Assembly (NCBI GenBank): GCA_035534235.1
Contig: DATLSH010000014.1
Span: 1-64,000 of the forward strand
DNA from: Bog-473 sp035534235
Lineage (GTDB): Bacteria; Actinomycetota; Acidimicrobiia; Acidimicrobiales; RAAP-2
Reading direction: 5' to 3'
Length of the DNA stretch: 64,000 nt
Shown: positions 7,653-17,517 of the stretch, piece by piece
Numbering within the stretch: the stretch's first letter is position 1
Layout of the letters: the number at the start of each line of letters is the position of its first letter
Position numbers and translations under genes: made by a program
Notes under the pieces: model-generated
The model's input: the letters and a program-made list of their open reading frames with translations, nothing else
Told to the model about the DNA's origin: nothing
Database searches by the model: none

Positions 7653-9638
7653 TCAGAGCGTGGGCGGCGGCTTACCCGTGGAAGTGGTCGTCGAGGACGA
7701 CGAGGTGGTCGTCGAGGATGACGAGGATGAAGTGGAGGTCGTCGACGAGGACTGGCTGCATACGGTCATGTTGACCGTGCTGCCGCTCGACACCTGCGAG
7801 TTCGCCGCCGGCGTCTGACCGTCCACGTAGCCCGGGCCCACCGTCCCCCCGGCGCAATTGGAGTCCTGGGTGAAGGCCGGCACCAGGTTGGCAGCCGTGA
7901 TGGCGGCGCTGGCCTGGCTCTGGGACTCCCCGACCACAGAGGGAACCGACGCGCACGCGCCGGTCGAGATCACCAGGTTGACCGCCGTCATCGGCGGCTC
8001 TGCCGTTCCGGCGGCCGGACTCTGGGACGCCACCAACCCGTTGCCGAAGTCCGACGAGCACATGGAGGTCTGGGTGCCCACCGTCAGGTTGGCTGCCGTC
8101 AGCATGCTGCCCGCATTGGCCGGCGAGTTGCCAAGCACGCTGGGCACGCTCACCGACGTCTGCTGGCCCGACACGGTCAGGTGGATGACCGAGGTTGACG
8201 TCACCTTCTTCTTGCCCGCCGGGTTCTGGGAAAGCACGGTCCCGGTCGGCTGGGTACTGGTCACGTACTTGGTCACATAGGCCAGGCCGGCACCGGTCAG
8301 GGTCTCGGTAGCCTGGGTGAACTGTTCCCCGACCACCGAGGGGACCTCCACCATGGTGATGGTCGGGCCGTTGCTGATGACCAGTTTCACGGTGGAGTTC
8401 TTGGAGACGCTGGTACCGGCACTGGGATCGCTGGCGATGACCTGGCCCGCCGGGGCGTTGCTGGTCCGGGCCGTCGTCGTCCCCACCTGCAGGTGGTCGT
8501 TGTGCAGGGTCTGGGCGGCCGCCTGTGCGGGCTGGCCGACCACGTTGGGCACGTTGACCGTCCCCCCGATGACGCCCAGCGAGCGCAAGAGGAAGTACGC
8601 GATTACGGCCAGTGCCAACAGAAGGGCAACCAGGATCAGGATCAGGCGCCGCGTCCGCTGCTGGCGGGCCACCTCGGAACCGCTGACGCCGAGTTTCCCG
8701 CTGTGCATGGGGATGGCTTGGGTCTGCCCGGTCACCATGACGGCCCGGGTGGCACCGACCGCGGCCACCATATGGGTGGTGCCGGGGTCCCCCGCCTCTA
8801 CCGGGCGCCCGTCGGCAAAGCGGAGCAGATCGGCCCGAAATTCCTCGGCCGAGCTGTAACGGTGGGCGGGATTCTTGGCCATCGCCTTCATGACCACGGC
8901 TTCGAGGGCCGCCGGCACGGCCGGGTTGACGACGCGAGGCAGTACGGGGGTGTCCCTCACGTGCTTGGAAGCCACGGCCACCGGTGAGTCACCGGTGAAC
9001 GGTGGCTTGCCAGTCGACATCTCGTAGAGCACGACCCCGAGCGAGTAGATGTCGCTCCGGGCGTCGACGGTCTGTCCTTCGGCCTGTTCCGGCGAGAAAT
9101 AGGCCGCCGTGCCCATGACGGCACCGGTCTGCGTCAGGCTGTCCTCGGTGTTCATGGCCCGGGCGATGCCGAAATCGGTCACCTTCACCTGCCCGTCCGC
9201 CGTGATCAGCACGTTGCCCGGCTTGACGTCCCGGTGCACGACCCCGTGGCGATGGGCGAAGGCCAGGGCGGCAGCCACACTGGCTCCGATGGTGGCGATC
9301 TGCTGGGGCGCCAGCGGTTCCGATTCGCGCAGGACGGCCGAAAGGGGACGGCCGTCCACAAATTCCATCACGATGAAGTAGGAGCCGTCGTCCTCACCCC
9401 AGTCGAAGACGGGGACGATGTTGGGGTGGGAGAGGTTGGCGGCGGCCTGGGCTTCCCGCCGGAAGCGTTCCACGAAGGCCAGGTCCACCGAGAGCTCGGG
9501 GAAGAGCACCTTGAGGGCCACCGGCCGGTCGAGCTGGCGGTCCCGGGCCCGGTAGACCTGGGCCATACCCCCCCGGGCGATCAGGTGGGTCAGCTCATAG
9601 CGATCCGAGAATACCCGTGGCGTTTCGACCGGTTGCAT
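7653..9638 (-). CDS. pknB: PASTA-domain Ser/Thr protein kinase PknB
   Basis: A 661-residue receptor kinase. Residues 14-275 form the kinase domain: glycine loop ARGGMAQVY, catalytic Lys43 in ALKVL, HRDVKPGN with Asp137, and DFG at 155-157. One membrane helix lies near residues 331-353. Four PASTA domains follow, which in PknB bind muropeptides and lipid II. The protein ends in an unusual serine/threonine tail and KPPPTL. It is the last gene of the fhaA-fhaB-pstP-pbpA-pknB operon, 56 bases after pbpA. Its targets probably include CwlM and the FHA proteins of this window. No pknA paralogue is present in the cluster. Confidence 0.96.
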   Translation of the reverse strand: MQPVETPRVFSDRYELTHLIARGGMAQVYRARDRQLDRPVALKVLFPELSVDLAFVERFRREAQAAANLSHPNIVPVFDWGEDDGSYFIVMEFVDGRPLSAVLRESEPLAPQQIATIGASVAAALAFAHRHGVVHRDVKPGNVLITADGQVKVTDFGIARAMNTEDSLTQTGAVMGTAAYFSPEQAEGQTVDARSDIYSLGVVLYEMSTGKPPFTGDSPVAVASKHVRDTPVLPRVVNPAVPAALEAVVMKAMAKNPAHRYSSAEEFRADLLRFADGRPVEAGDPGTTHMVAAVGATRAVMVTGQTQAIPMHSGKLGVSGSEVARQQRTRRLILILVALLLALAVIAYFLLRSLGVIGGTVNVPNVVGQPAQAAAQTLHNDHLQVGTTTARTSNAPAGQVIASDPSAGTSVSKNSTVKLVISNGPTITMVEVPSVVGEQFTQATETLTGAGLAYVTKYVTSTQPTGTVLSQNPAGKKKVTSTSVIHLTVSGQQTSVSVPSVLGNSPANAGSMLTAANLTVGTQTSMCSSDFGNGLVASQSPAAGTAEPPMTAVNLVISTGACASVPSVVGESQSQASAAITAANLVPAFTQDSNCAGGTVGPGYVDGQTPAANSQVSSGSTVNMTVCSQSSSTTSTSSSSSSTTTSSSSTTTSTGKPPPTL

Positions 9639-9694
9639 GGCGACCTGAGCCTACGCTGGGCCGTGCGGGCGGATGTGCGCACCACACCGTGCCG

Positions 9695-11218
9695 TCATGG
9701 CGTCCCGGCCTCGTTGACGTAGGCCTGGAGCACCGCCTTGACGATGGGGCCGGCAACTTCGGCCCCGGTCACCGAGAAGCTCTGGTAGGGCACGACCACG
9801 GCTATGGCCACCTTCGGTGTGCCCTTGCCCGGCATGAAGCCGATCATCCAGTCGTCGGTCTGCTCGGGCCCGGTCGGCGCCTGGACCTGTGCCGTACCTG
9901 TCTTCACCGCCACGTTCCAGGAGTTGGGGAACCCGACTCCGGCGGCCGTGCCGTGCGTCGCCACGCCCAGCATCAGGGCATCGACCGATGCCGCAGCGGC
10001 CTGGGTCGCCGTCCGCAGCATGGGCGTCGGCTGGTACGACGCCACCAGGTTGCCCTGGCTGTCTCGGATCTGCTCCATCAGGTGCGGGGTCATGATCACG
10101 CCCCCGTTGGCGATTCCGGCCACGACCAGTGCGTTCTGCAGGGCGGTGGCCGTGTCGTTCTCCTGCCCGATGGAGCTGTAGGCCAGCAGGGCCTGCCCGC
10201 TCGTGGGTAGCTCGGTGAAGGTGGAGGGAACGACGCCGGGGAGATCGAGATTCGGAACGGTCTGATTGGGCGTCCCGAAGATGGAGAAGCCGAAGAGCTG
10301 TGCCTGCTTGGTCATCGTCGCCGCACCCAGTTTGACCCCGAGCTCGGCGTACCCGGGGTCGCATGATTCGGGGAGCATGACGATCATGGGGCCTCCGCAA
10401 GCGGACAACCCGTCGTTGCTGAGCGTCTTGTTCGAGTCAGGGAAGGAGATGGAGACCGCCGGTGGGAAGGAATAGTCGGCCAGGCTCGGCTTGAGGTTGT
10501 AGGCGGCCGTGCTGGTCACCACCTTGAAGGTGGAGCCCGGTGGGAACCGCTCCTCGGTGGCGATCGGCTGGAGCGGCTTGAACCCTTCGGGCCGATCGGG
10601 CAGCGAATACTGGTAATGGGCGGACTGCTGGGTGGCCACGTCGGTACTGGCCAGGACATTCGGATCGAAAGTCGGGTTGGAGACCATGGCCAGGACCGCT
10701 CCGGTGGTCGGGTTGAGCACCACCACCGCACCGTCCTTGTTCGCACTCGGGGGCAGGGTCGTCAGCGCAGTCATGGCAGCCTTCTGCAGGACGGGGTCGA
10801 GGGTCAAGGTGATGTTGTCCGGCTCCGAAGGCGGCTTGGCGAAGATCAGCTGGCTCAGGTTCTGCGGGCTCTGAGGATGGGACTCCAGGTACTGGTTGTA
10901 CTGGTACTCAATTCCGCCGGGTGTTCCGTAGAAACTGTCGGAGAACCCCGTGACCCCCGCGAACAACGGCCCCTGGGGGTACACCCGCATGTAGTGGTAG
11001 GTGCCCGATGGTGCCTTGACCGACTTGGCCAGGACCGAGCCGTCGGAGGCCGTGATGACCCCACGCATGTTGTCGAATCTCAGTTCGGCCACGCGGGGGT
11101 TGAAGGGAGAACTGGCCAGAGCGGGTGCCCGCCGGAACTGAATATTGACCAGCTGGACGATGACCAGCGCGAAGGAGCACACCATCACCAGACCCAACCA
11201 ACGGATGCGCCTCCCCAT
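9695..11218 (-). CDS. pbpA: Penicillin-binding protein PbpA (class B transpeptidase)
   Basis: A 507-residue class B penicillin-binding protein with one N-terminal membrane helix (residues about 7-27). The transpeptidase active site Ser-x-x-Lys is seen as PPGSTFKVV, the second motif as YSSIGQEN and the third as VKTGTAQ. It cross-links septal or elongation peptidoglycan in the periplasmic space. In most actinobacteria the gene is preceded by rodA; here it follows pstP after only 14 bases, with no rodA between. Confidence 0.94.
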   Translation of the reverse strand: MGRRIRWLGLVMVCSFALVIVQLVNIQFRRAPALASSPFNPRVAELRFDNMRGVITASDGSVLAKSVKAPSGTYHYMRVYPQGPLFAGVTGFSDSFYGTPGGIEYQYNQYLESHPQSPQNLSQLIFAKPPSEPDNITLTLDPVLQKAAMTALTTLPPSANKDGAVVVLNPTTGAVLAMVSNPTFDPNVLASTDVATQQSAHYQYSLPDRPEGFKPLQPIATEERFPPGSTFKVVTSTAAYNLKPSLADYSFPPAVSISFPDSNKTLSNDGLSACGGPMIVMLPESCDPGYAELGVKLGAATMTKQAQLFGFSIFGTPNQTVPNLDLPGVVPSTFTELPTSGQALLAYSSIGQENDTATALQNALVVAGIANGGVIMTPHLMEQIRDSQGNLVASYQPTPMLRTATQAAAASVDALMLGVATHGTAAGVGFPNSWNVAVKTGTAQVQAPTGPEQTDDWMIGFMPGKGTPKVAIAVVVPYQSFSVTGAEVAGPIVKAVLQAYVNEAGTP

Positions 11219-11232
11219 TCAGCCGCCGCGCC

Positions 11233-12837
11233 TCACCCGGTGTTGCCGGAATTAGCCACCGGCGCCGTGGTCGTCGTCGGCGCCGTGGTCGTGGTGGTCG
11301 TGGGTGCCGTGATGTTCGGGATGGTGCCGCTCGGCCCGACGGAGTTGCTGGCGGAGTTCTTGGGGGACGCGCTCGCCTTTTGCAGGAAGACGTATTGGGC
11401 GTACAAGTTGTCCACGTACTTCTGCGCCCCGAGCAACGTGGCCTCCTGGACTCCCGAGCGGATCTGGGCCAGGCCATCGGATGGAACCTGCGACGTCTTC
11501 GTATCGGTCCGCACCACGACCCTGGGGTAGAACCAGAGGATCCCCCCGGGGTGGCCCTGCTCAATGACAATGTCATTGCCCTGCACGGCCAGAAACCAAT
11601 TGTCGTACGCGTACCACCGGATGGCGAAGTACGCCGCCGTGGGAATGGCTGCCACGGCGAGAAGGAAGAGCACGACCCGAGGGGTGACGCGGCGCGGGAT
11701 CCCCAGGCGGCGGCGGCGGTCACCGCGGCTCTCCTTTCCCGGAGGCGGGGGCAGGGTAGGCCGGGAAGGAATGTCCACCTGGGTGCTCGAGCGGGCGACG
11801 GGCACCGAAGCGGGGTGACCCAGGAAGAACTCGCCAGTGCCGCGTCCCTCGTCGCTCAGATCGGTCCCCAGTCCGGAGAAGCCCAGCCGGGCGCCGGGCG
11901 CCAACGCATCCGCCCGGGCCACCACCGAGGTCTCAGCCACCTGCGGTCCGGTCCGTACGATGCCGGTGAGCTCCTCGTCGGCGCCAAGGGCGCCGTCGGT
12001 CAGGAGGGCACCCTCCGCCGTGTCCCCATCCACCGCGGCCTCGGTCGGCGTCGGGGGCACACCGTCACCGACGCTGATCGGCATGGCGATGGAAGAGGGC
12101 CCGGACGCATCTTCACCCACCAGCACGTCCACCACGACCACGGTGATGTTGTCGGCTCCACCGTGCTCGTTGGCCAGCGCAACCAGCTGCCGAGCCGCCT
12201 CCCGCGGATCCGGCACCGACTCCAGCACCTCGACCAGACCTTCGGAGTCCACCTCGTTGGAGAGGCCGTCGCTACAGAGCACGATGCGGTCGCCCGTACG
12301 CAGCTGCAGTTCCCACATGTCGGTCTCGACCTCCGGGGAGACGCCGAGCGCCCGGGTCAGGATGTGCCGCTGCGGGTGGACGGCGGCTTCCTCTTCGGTC
12401 ATCTCGCCGTGTCGCACCCGTTCCTCGGCCAGGCTGTGGTCGGCCGTGATCTGGACGATCTGCCCCGCGGAGAAGACGTAGGCTCTTGAGTCCCCCACGT
12501 TGGCCAGGGCGATGACATCGTGCCCGTCGGCGCCGCCCACCAGGGCCATCGCGGTCAGGGTGGTGCCCATTCCCCGCAGGTCGCTGTTGGCCTGGCTCTC
12601 CTGCCACACGGCACGGTTCGCTTCGGAAAAGGCGTCACCGAGTCCCACGATGCTCGGCTCCCGGGCGAAGGCCGCCTGCAGGGACTCCACGGCGACGCGC
12701 GCAGCCACCTCGCCGCCGACATGACCACCCATGCCGTCGGCTACCGCGTACAGATTGTCGGACTCCAGCGGAATGTCCTGGTTGACCTTACGGACCCGCC
12801 CCACATCTGTGGCCGATCCCGAACGCAGGACGGTCAC
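11233..12837 (-). CDS. pstP: PP2C-type Ser/Thr phosphatase PstP
   Basis: A 534-residue protein with an N-terminal PP2C phosphatase (about 1-240) showing VADGMGGHVGGE, VGDSRAYVF, CSDGLSNEV and DNITVVVVD, the metal-binding aspartates of the family. A variable linker follows, then a membrane helix near residues 384-404 and an extracellular tail rich in Thr-Thr-Ala-Pro. It reverses PknB phosphorylation. It overlaps fhaB by four bases at its start and leads straight into pbpA. Length and layout match actinobacterial PstP. Confidence 0.94.
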   Translation of the reverse strand: MTVLRSGSATDVGRVRKVNQDIPLESDNLYAVADGMGGHVGGEVAARVAVESLQAAFAREPSIVGLGDAFSEANRAVWQESQANSDLRGMGTTLTAMALVGGADGHDVIALANVGDSRAYVFSAGQIVQITADHSLAEERVRHGEMTEEEAAVHPQRHILTRALGVSPEVETDMWELQLRTGDRIVLCSDGLSNEVDSEGLVEVLESVPDPREAARQLVALANEHGGADNITVVVVDVLVGEDASGPSSIAMPISVGDGVPPTPTEAAVDGDTAEGALLTDGALGADEELTGIVRTGPQVAETSVVARADALAPGARLGFSGLGTDLSDEGRGTGEFFLGHPASVPVARSSTQVDIPSRPTLPPPPGKESRGDRRRRLGIPRRVTPRVVLFLLAVAAIPTAAYFAIRWYAYDNWFLAVQGNDIVIEQGHPGGILWFYPRVVVRTDTKTSQVPSDGLAQIRSGVQEATLLGAQKYVDNLYAQYVFLQKASASPKNSASNSVGPSGTIPNITAPTTTTTTAPTTTTAPVANSGNTG

Positions 12838-13349
12838 CGCGTGACCTCGAACACCGACGACCCGACCTGAAGCATGTCACCCTTGCCCAGACGGAGTGAC
12901 TGCGTGATCTTCTCTGCGTTGACGTAGGTGCCGTTGGTTGAGCCGAGGTCCTCCACCCAGAGTTGATCGCCTCGCCGGAACAGGCGGGCGTGCAGCGTCG
13001 AGGTGTAGATGTCATCCGGCGTCGGGACCCCACAGCCCGGAGAACGCCCGATGGTGAGTTCATCGTCAAGGTCGAAGGTCATACCTTCGCGCTCGCTGGG
13101 TTCGACCACACGCAGGTACAGCTGCTTGCGCTTCACCGCTGGTCGAGCCGGCTTGGCATCGGTCCGTTCCTGGCGTCGCTCCGTACGCGATTTGCGTACG
13201 GTGGCGGGGCTCATCTCGACCCAGACGGCCCGGATCACCCGAAAGAAGAAGAGGAAGATGAGGGTCATGACTCCCCATTGCATGACGCGGAGGACGGCAT
13301 TCAGATTCTGCGTGGCGATGAAGAATGCCACCGCACCCGGTTCCCTCAC
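12834..13349 (-). CDS. fhaB: FHA-domain protein FhaB/FipA
   Basis: A 171-residue protein with an N-terminal membrane helix (about 20-40, LRVMQWGVMTLIFLFFFRVI), a basic linker, and a C-terminal forkhead-associated domain with GRSPGCGVPTPD, and LGSTNGTYVN. FHA domains bind phosphothreonine; in actinobacteria FhaB links PknB signalling to cell division. It overlaps fhaA and pstP by four bases on either side, so the three are translationally coupled. Confidence 0.93.
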   Translation of the reverse strand: MREPGAVAFFIATQNLNAVLRVMQWGVMTLIFLFFFRVIRAVWVEMSPATVRKSRTERRQERTDAKPARPAVKRKQLYLRVVEPSEREGMTFDLDDELTIGRSPGCGVPTPDDIYTSTLHARLFRRGDQLWVEDLGSTNGTYVNAEKITQSLRLGKGDMLQVGSSVFEVTR

Positions 13350-14002
13350 GTCATCTCAAAGATGAGTCTCGTCGACCCGACGCTCACCTCGTCCCCATTG
13401 GCGAGCATCTGCTCCCGGACCGGCGTGCCGTTCACCCGCGTGCCGTTTGTGGATCCCAGGTCGGTGATGAACACGCCGTCGCCACGCCGGCTCAACTCGG
13501 CATGGCGGCGGCTCACGTTCGTGTCCTGCAGGACGATCTCGCACTCGGGCAGTCGGCCTATGACGAGGGATTCTGAACCCACGGCGACACGTCGGCCGTC
13601 GGGAAACACCAGCTCAGCCAGGACGCCGCCGTCTCCGCTCTCGTGCACCTCGGCCGTCACGGTGAAGCGGCCAGACTTCAAGTCGGACCCCTCGAAGATC
13701 TCCACCTCCACCGGTCCCACGAACGAGTACGACTCAATCCGGGCGTGCTCCCGGGCGGCATCGGACAGCTCCCGTGACAGGGCGTCTATGAAGCTGGCGA
13801 ACCGGCTGACATCTGCGGGCGCGAGCGTCACGGCGAAGGCGTTCGGCGCGATGAGCCCCCGCACCCCCACCCGGCGGTGCAAGTCCATTTCGCGTGTCAG
13901 CCTCCGCCCAATTTCCACTGGTTGCAGGTTGCTTCGAATCGGCTTGGCCAACGTGCCCTCCACCAGACGCTCGAGGCGCTCCTCAAACTGCTGGAGTCCC
14001 AT
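13346..14002 (-). CDS. fhaA: FHA-domain protein FhaA (DUF3662 plus FHA), short form
   Basis: A 218-residue protein. Residues 1-110 match the DUF3662 domain (GLQQFEERLERLVEGTLAKP at the start) and residues 130-217 are an FHA domain with RLPECEIVLQDTNVSRRHAEL and LGSTNGTRVNG. Mycobacterial FhaA is far longer because of a disordered linker, which is absent here. FhaA binds phosphorylated MurJ-regulating and kinase partners. First gene of the operon; the promoter should lie in the 115 bases before tRNA-Leu on the opposite strand. Confidence 0.92.
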   Translation of the reverse strand: MGLQQFEERLERLVEGTLAKPIRSNLQPVEIGRRLTREMDLHRRVGVRGLIAPNAFAVTLAPADVSRFASFIDALSRELSDAAREHARIESYSFVGPVEVEIFEGSDLKSGRFTVTAEVHESGDGGVLAELVFPDGRRVAVGSESLVIGRLPECEIVLQDTNVSRRHAELSRRGDGVFITDLGSTNGTRVNGTPVREQMLANGDEVSVGSTRLIFEMT

Positions 14003-14117
14003 GGTCTTGTTCAGACTACCGGGCCGATGCGCCCGGTAGGGGTTCGGCGGGCGTCTGACCTGCTCATCAAGTCGAATTTAGCCGCCCGACCCAGCGACTA
14101 CTGTTGTCCGGTCGCTC

Positions 14118-14204
14118 GGGCGAGTGGCGGAATAGGCAGACGCGCAGGATTCAGGTTCCTGTGTCCGAAAGGATGTGGGGGTTCAAGTCCCCCCTCGCCC
14201 ACCA
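14118..14204 (+). tRNA. tRNA-Leu (anticodon CAG)
   Basis: An 87-base gene with encoded CCA. Acceptor strands GGGCGAG (14118-14124) and CTCGCCC (14194-14200) pair perfectly. The anticodon loop TTCAGGT is closed by AGGAT-side and TCCT-side stem bases and gives CAG. A long variable arm (TGTCCGAAAGGAT) marks a class II tRNA, and the T arm GGGGG-TTCAAGT-CCCCC is canonical. The GTGGCGGAATAGGCAGACGC D-arm is typical of tRNA-Leu. It ends 15 bases before the stop of the convergent ABC permease. Confidence 0.97.
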
Positions 14205-14219
14205 ACCGGACCGCTCCGG

Positions 14220-16754
14220 TCATTCCGCCGCGATCGCCGCCAGCACGTCGAGTTTGCCCGCCCGGCGGGCAGGCCAGCTCGCCGCACCGAGTCCCAGAAG
14301 TGCGGCAATGACAAGGAAAATCACCAGGTTGCTGAACGGTACGACAATGTCGGTGATGCCCTGCTGCTTCAGCGAGGAGGCCAGGGCGACGCCGAGGGCG
14401 GTGCCGATGACGAGCCCGATGATGGCGCCGAAGACGGCCAGGATCACCGACTCCGAGCGGATCATGGCTCGGATCTGGCGGCGCTTCATCCCGACGGCCC
14501 GGAGGAGCCCGATCTCGTGGGTGCGCTCGAAGACGGAGAGCATGAGCGTGTTGACGATCCCGATGAGGGCGATGAGGACGGCCAGCGCCAGCAGGGCATA
14601 GACCAGGCCCAGCAACTGGTTGACCATCGCCTCCTGTGACTTCTCGAACTGGGCGCGCGTCTGGACCTGCAGGTTCGGGTACGCGTGGAGCACCCGGGCG
14701 ACGGCGTGCTCAATGCCTCCGGCACCGCTGGCCGATCGGAGGAGGACGGCCACCGGAAGCGGGTCGTTGAAGTGCGACAGGAAGAACCCGTCACCCACCA
14801 CGTAGCGGCCGATGAGGGCGTTGGCCTTGAATATCCCGCCGATGCGCATGGTCGCGTTCCCGGTCTGGGCGAACTTGACCGGCACCACCGAGCCAACGGA
14901 GAGGTGCTTGGAATCGGCCGTGGTCGCGTCAATGAGCAGTGCACCGGCCGCCAGGGCAGCTCCACCGGTGCCGGCTTGCATACGCAGGATCACGGTGTCG
15001 GCCAGGTGGTCGGTCGAGATTCCGGTCAGGGTGGCCAGCGCGTGCCCGATTTCGAACTCTCCGGTGTAGACCGTCGAAGTTGCCGTGACGCCCGGCACCT
15101 TCGAAACCGTGGCTTCCACCGCGTGGCTGAATCTCCCGGCTCCGACACCCGTGGCCGAAATGATGAAGTCCGCATTGATGGCGTTGTTGACACTGCTGGT
15201 TGCCGATTTTGACAACGATGCCCCGAACACGGAGATGGCCGAGACCAGTGCCAGTCCGACCATGAGGGCGGAAGACGTCTGGGCGGTGCGCCGGGGACTG
15301 CGCATGGAGTTCTCCCGACCCAGCCGACCGGAGACCCCGAGGACGCGGGCGAGCGGGCGACCGAGGGCGCTGGCAATGGGTCGGGCGATGCTCGGCGCCA
15401 GCATGCCGGCACCGATGAACGTCCCCACCGCACCGAGTCCGACCAGCTGGATCGCCGGCAATGTCAACCCCAGCCCCAGCACGGCGATGGAGACAACCGT
15501 GATGATGCCCCCGATGGTGATGCGCCGCCGCGATGACACCTCGAGCTCTCCGGCGTACGACACGATGGCCGCCACCGGAGGGATCCTCACGGCCCGGCGG
15601 GCCGGACTGACTGCGGAGACCACGGTGACTCCGACCCCGACCAGGAGTGCCGCCGCCACAGTTCGCACCCCGAAGACCAGAGGCCCCGACGGAAGTGTGA
15701 TACCGAAACCGCCAAGCAGCGCCTCCAGGCCCTTGGCGGACAGGACCCCGAGCCCCAGGCCGATCAGAGACGAGGTCAGGCCGACCAGGGCGGCCTCAAG
15801 GAGGACCGAGCGAAAGACCTGCCGGCGGCTCGCACCCACAATCCGCAGGAGCGCCAGCTCGCGGGTGCGTTGACCGACGATGATCGAAAACGTGTTGAAG
15901 ATCGTGAATCCGCCGACGAACAGCGCAATGAATGCGAACACCAGGAGCGCCGTCGAGAAGAACGACAACGCCCTGTTGATGGCGCCCGCCTGCTCGTCGG
16001 CGACCGTCTGCCCGGTGACCACCTCGACCCCGTGCGGCAGGGATCGGGCAATCCTGTGTTCCACGGTTGCCTTGTCGGCTCCGGAAGCGACCACAATGTC
16101 GATGGCGTCGACGTGACCGATCTTTCCGAACAGCTGTTGCGCCGTGGGAAGCGTGAAGGCGGCGAGAGTCGCACCGGCCAGGTTGTCGGCGGAGCCGAAC
16201 ATGACGATCCCCGTGATGGTGAACGTCTGCGGAGGCCCGGCAAGAAGCATACGGACGTGATTGCCGACCGTGAAGTGGTACGTGCGCGCGGTGCCGGCAT
16301 CCATCAGGACGTCATGGGAGGTCTTGGGCGCAACGCCTGCGACCAGGTGCAGGACAGAGAGCTGGGGATTGGTGTCAAAGGCCACTCCGATCGATGGCGC
16401 CCCACCGGTGGTGACCGCCTTCCCGTCACGGGCGATGTACTGCGCGTACCCGGAGGCGTTTCCCTCGGCAAAGGCGACGCCCGGCACCCGGCGGACCGCG
16501 GCAATGAGGGAATCGGGTATCGGCTTGCGGACGACGCCACCTCCGCCGGTGTTGTCGGCAAAGGCGGCATGACCCCGGATTTCGAAGTCGACGTGCTGGT
16601 AGATGCTGCCGAACAATGTGGTGAACGTGTTGTGGAGGGTGTCGGTGAGAACGAGGGTCCCGGAGATGAAGGTCACTCCGAGCACGATGGCCAGGGCGGT
16701 CAGCCCCAGGCGGAACTTGTGGGCCAGCAGACCCTTCAATGTGACCTTCCACAT
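14220..16754 (-). CDS. ABC transporter permease (FtsX/MacB-type)
   Basis: An 844-residue permease with the duplicated actinobacterial layout: membrane helix near the N-terminus (FRLGLTALAIVLGVTFISG), a large extracytoplasmic MacB-like domain, three helices near residues 265-380, a second N-terminal-type helix and extracellular domain, then three C-terminal helices ending LAAIAAE. These are the FtsX-like permease domains. The paired ATPase gene ends one base upstream. The family exports lipoproteins, antibiotics or peptides; the substrate here is unknown. Confidence 0.92.
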   Translation of the reverse strand: MWKVTLKGLLAHKFRLGLTALAIVLGVTFISGTLVLTDTLHNTFTTLFGSIYQHVDFEIRGHAAFADNTGGGGVVRKPIPDSLIAAVRRVPGVAFAEGNASGYAQYIARDGKAVTTGGAPSIGVAFDTNPQLSVLHLVAGVAPKTSHDVLMDAGTARTYHFTVGNHVRMLLAGPPQTFTITGIVMFGSADNLAGATLAAFTLPTAQQLFGKIGHVDAIDIVVASGADKATVEHRIARSLPHGVEVVTGQTVADEQAGAINRALSFFSTALLVFAFIALFVGGFTIFNTFSIIVGQRTRELALLRIVGASRRQVFRSVLLEAALVGLTSSLIGLGLGVLSAKGLEALLGGFGITLPSGPLVFGVRTVAAALLVGVGVTVVSAVSPARRAVRIPPVAAIVSYAGELEVSSRRRITIGGIITVVSIAVLGLGLTLPAIQLVGLGAVGTFIGAGMLAPSIARPIASALGRPLARVLGVSGRLGRENSMRSPRRTAQTSSALMVGLALVSAISVFGASLSKSATSSVNNAINADFIISATGVGAGRFSHAVEATVSKVPGVTATSTVYTGEFEIGHALATLTGISTDHLADTVILRMQAGTGGAALAAGALLIDATTADSKHLSVGSVVPVKFAQTGNATMRIGGIFKANALIGRYVVGDGFFLSHFNDPLPVAVLLRSASGAGGIEHAVARVLHAYPNLQVQTRAQFEKSQEAMVNQLLGLVYALLALAVLIALIGIVNTLMLSVFERTHEIGLLRAVGMKRRQIRAMIRSESVILAVFGAIIGLVIGTALGVALASSLKQQGITDIVVPFSNLVIFLVIAALLGLGAASWPARRAGKLDVLAAIAAE

Positions 16755-16755
16755 A

Positions 16756-17517
16756 TCAGTTGCCCAGCTGCTTCATCCGCTCCAGCACCGTGTCGGCCGT
16801 CGGTGAGGCCAGGGCACCCACCACGCGGCCGTCAGCCAGGAAGACCACCCGATCGGCATAGGCGGCGCCGCGCGGGTCATGCGTGACCATGACGATCGAC
16901 TGTGCGAACTCGGTGACCGAGCGCCGGAGAAAGGCCAGCATCTCGGCCGAAGAGTTGGAATCGAGGTTGCCCGTGGGCTCGTCCGCGAAAATCAGGTCAG
17001 GACGGCTTATCAACGCCCGGGCGCAGGCGGCACGTTGCTGCTGGCCCCCGGACATCTCAATGGGCCGGTGGGACAGTCGATCGGCAATGCTCAGCTGCTC
17101 CACCAGATAATCGAACCAGGCCCGGTCGACCTTCTTTCCGGCCAGGTCCACAGGCAGGGTGATGTTCTCGCGCGCCGTGAGGGTGGGCACGAGGTTGAAC
17201 GACTGGAAGACGAAGCCGATCCGGTCCCGTCGCAACTCGGTCATGCCCGAGTCGTCCAGCAGCGCCAGGTCCTGCCCGCCGACGAAGGCGTGCCCCGAGG
17301 TCGGCCGGTCGAGACCGGCCATGCAGTGCATGAGGGTGGACTTGCCCGACCCCGACGGGCCCATGACCGCAGTGAACCTGCCCTTCTCGAACTCGACGTT
17401 GATGCCCGCCAAGGCGTTGACGGCGGCGTCACCCAACCCGTACGTCTTGACGAGGTCCACGGCACGCGCCGCCACCAGGCCCGGCGCGCTGACGGAATCC
17501 AACGTGGCAGTCGTCAT
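16756..17517 (-). CDS. ABC transporter ATP-binding protein
   Basis: A 253-residue ATPase of the LolD/MacB class. Walker A is GPSGSGKST, the Q-loop VFQSFNLVPTLT, the signature MSGGQQQR and Walker B LIFADEPTGNLDS. The ATG at 17517 has AAAGGA ahead and is preferred to the GTG 33 bases upstream. It is the first gene of a two-gene operon with the large permease that follows after a single base, and the pair makes one exporter. Confidence 0.94.
   Translation of the reverse strand: MTTATLDSVSAPGLVAARAVDLVKTYGLGDAAVNALAGINVEFEKGRFTAVMGPSGSGKSTLMHCMAGLDRPTSGHAFVGGQDLALLDDSGMTELRRDRIGFVFQSFNLVPTLTARENITLPVDLAGKKVDRAWFDYLVEQLSIADRLSHRPIEMSGGQQQRAACARALISRPDLIFADEPTGNLDSNSSAEMLAFLRRSVTEFAQSIVMVTHDPRGAAYADRVVFLADGRVVGALASPTADTVLERMKQLGN

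Noticed and set aside
7680..7760. GTCGTCGAGGATGACGA-like repeats as a CRISPR or regulatory array
   Set aside because: They encode the Ser/Thr tail of PknB in frame; spacing is irregular and there are no unique spacers.
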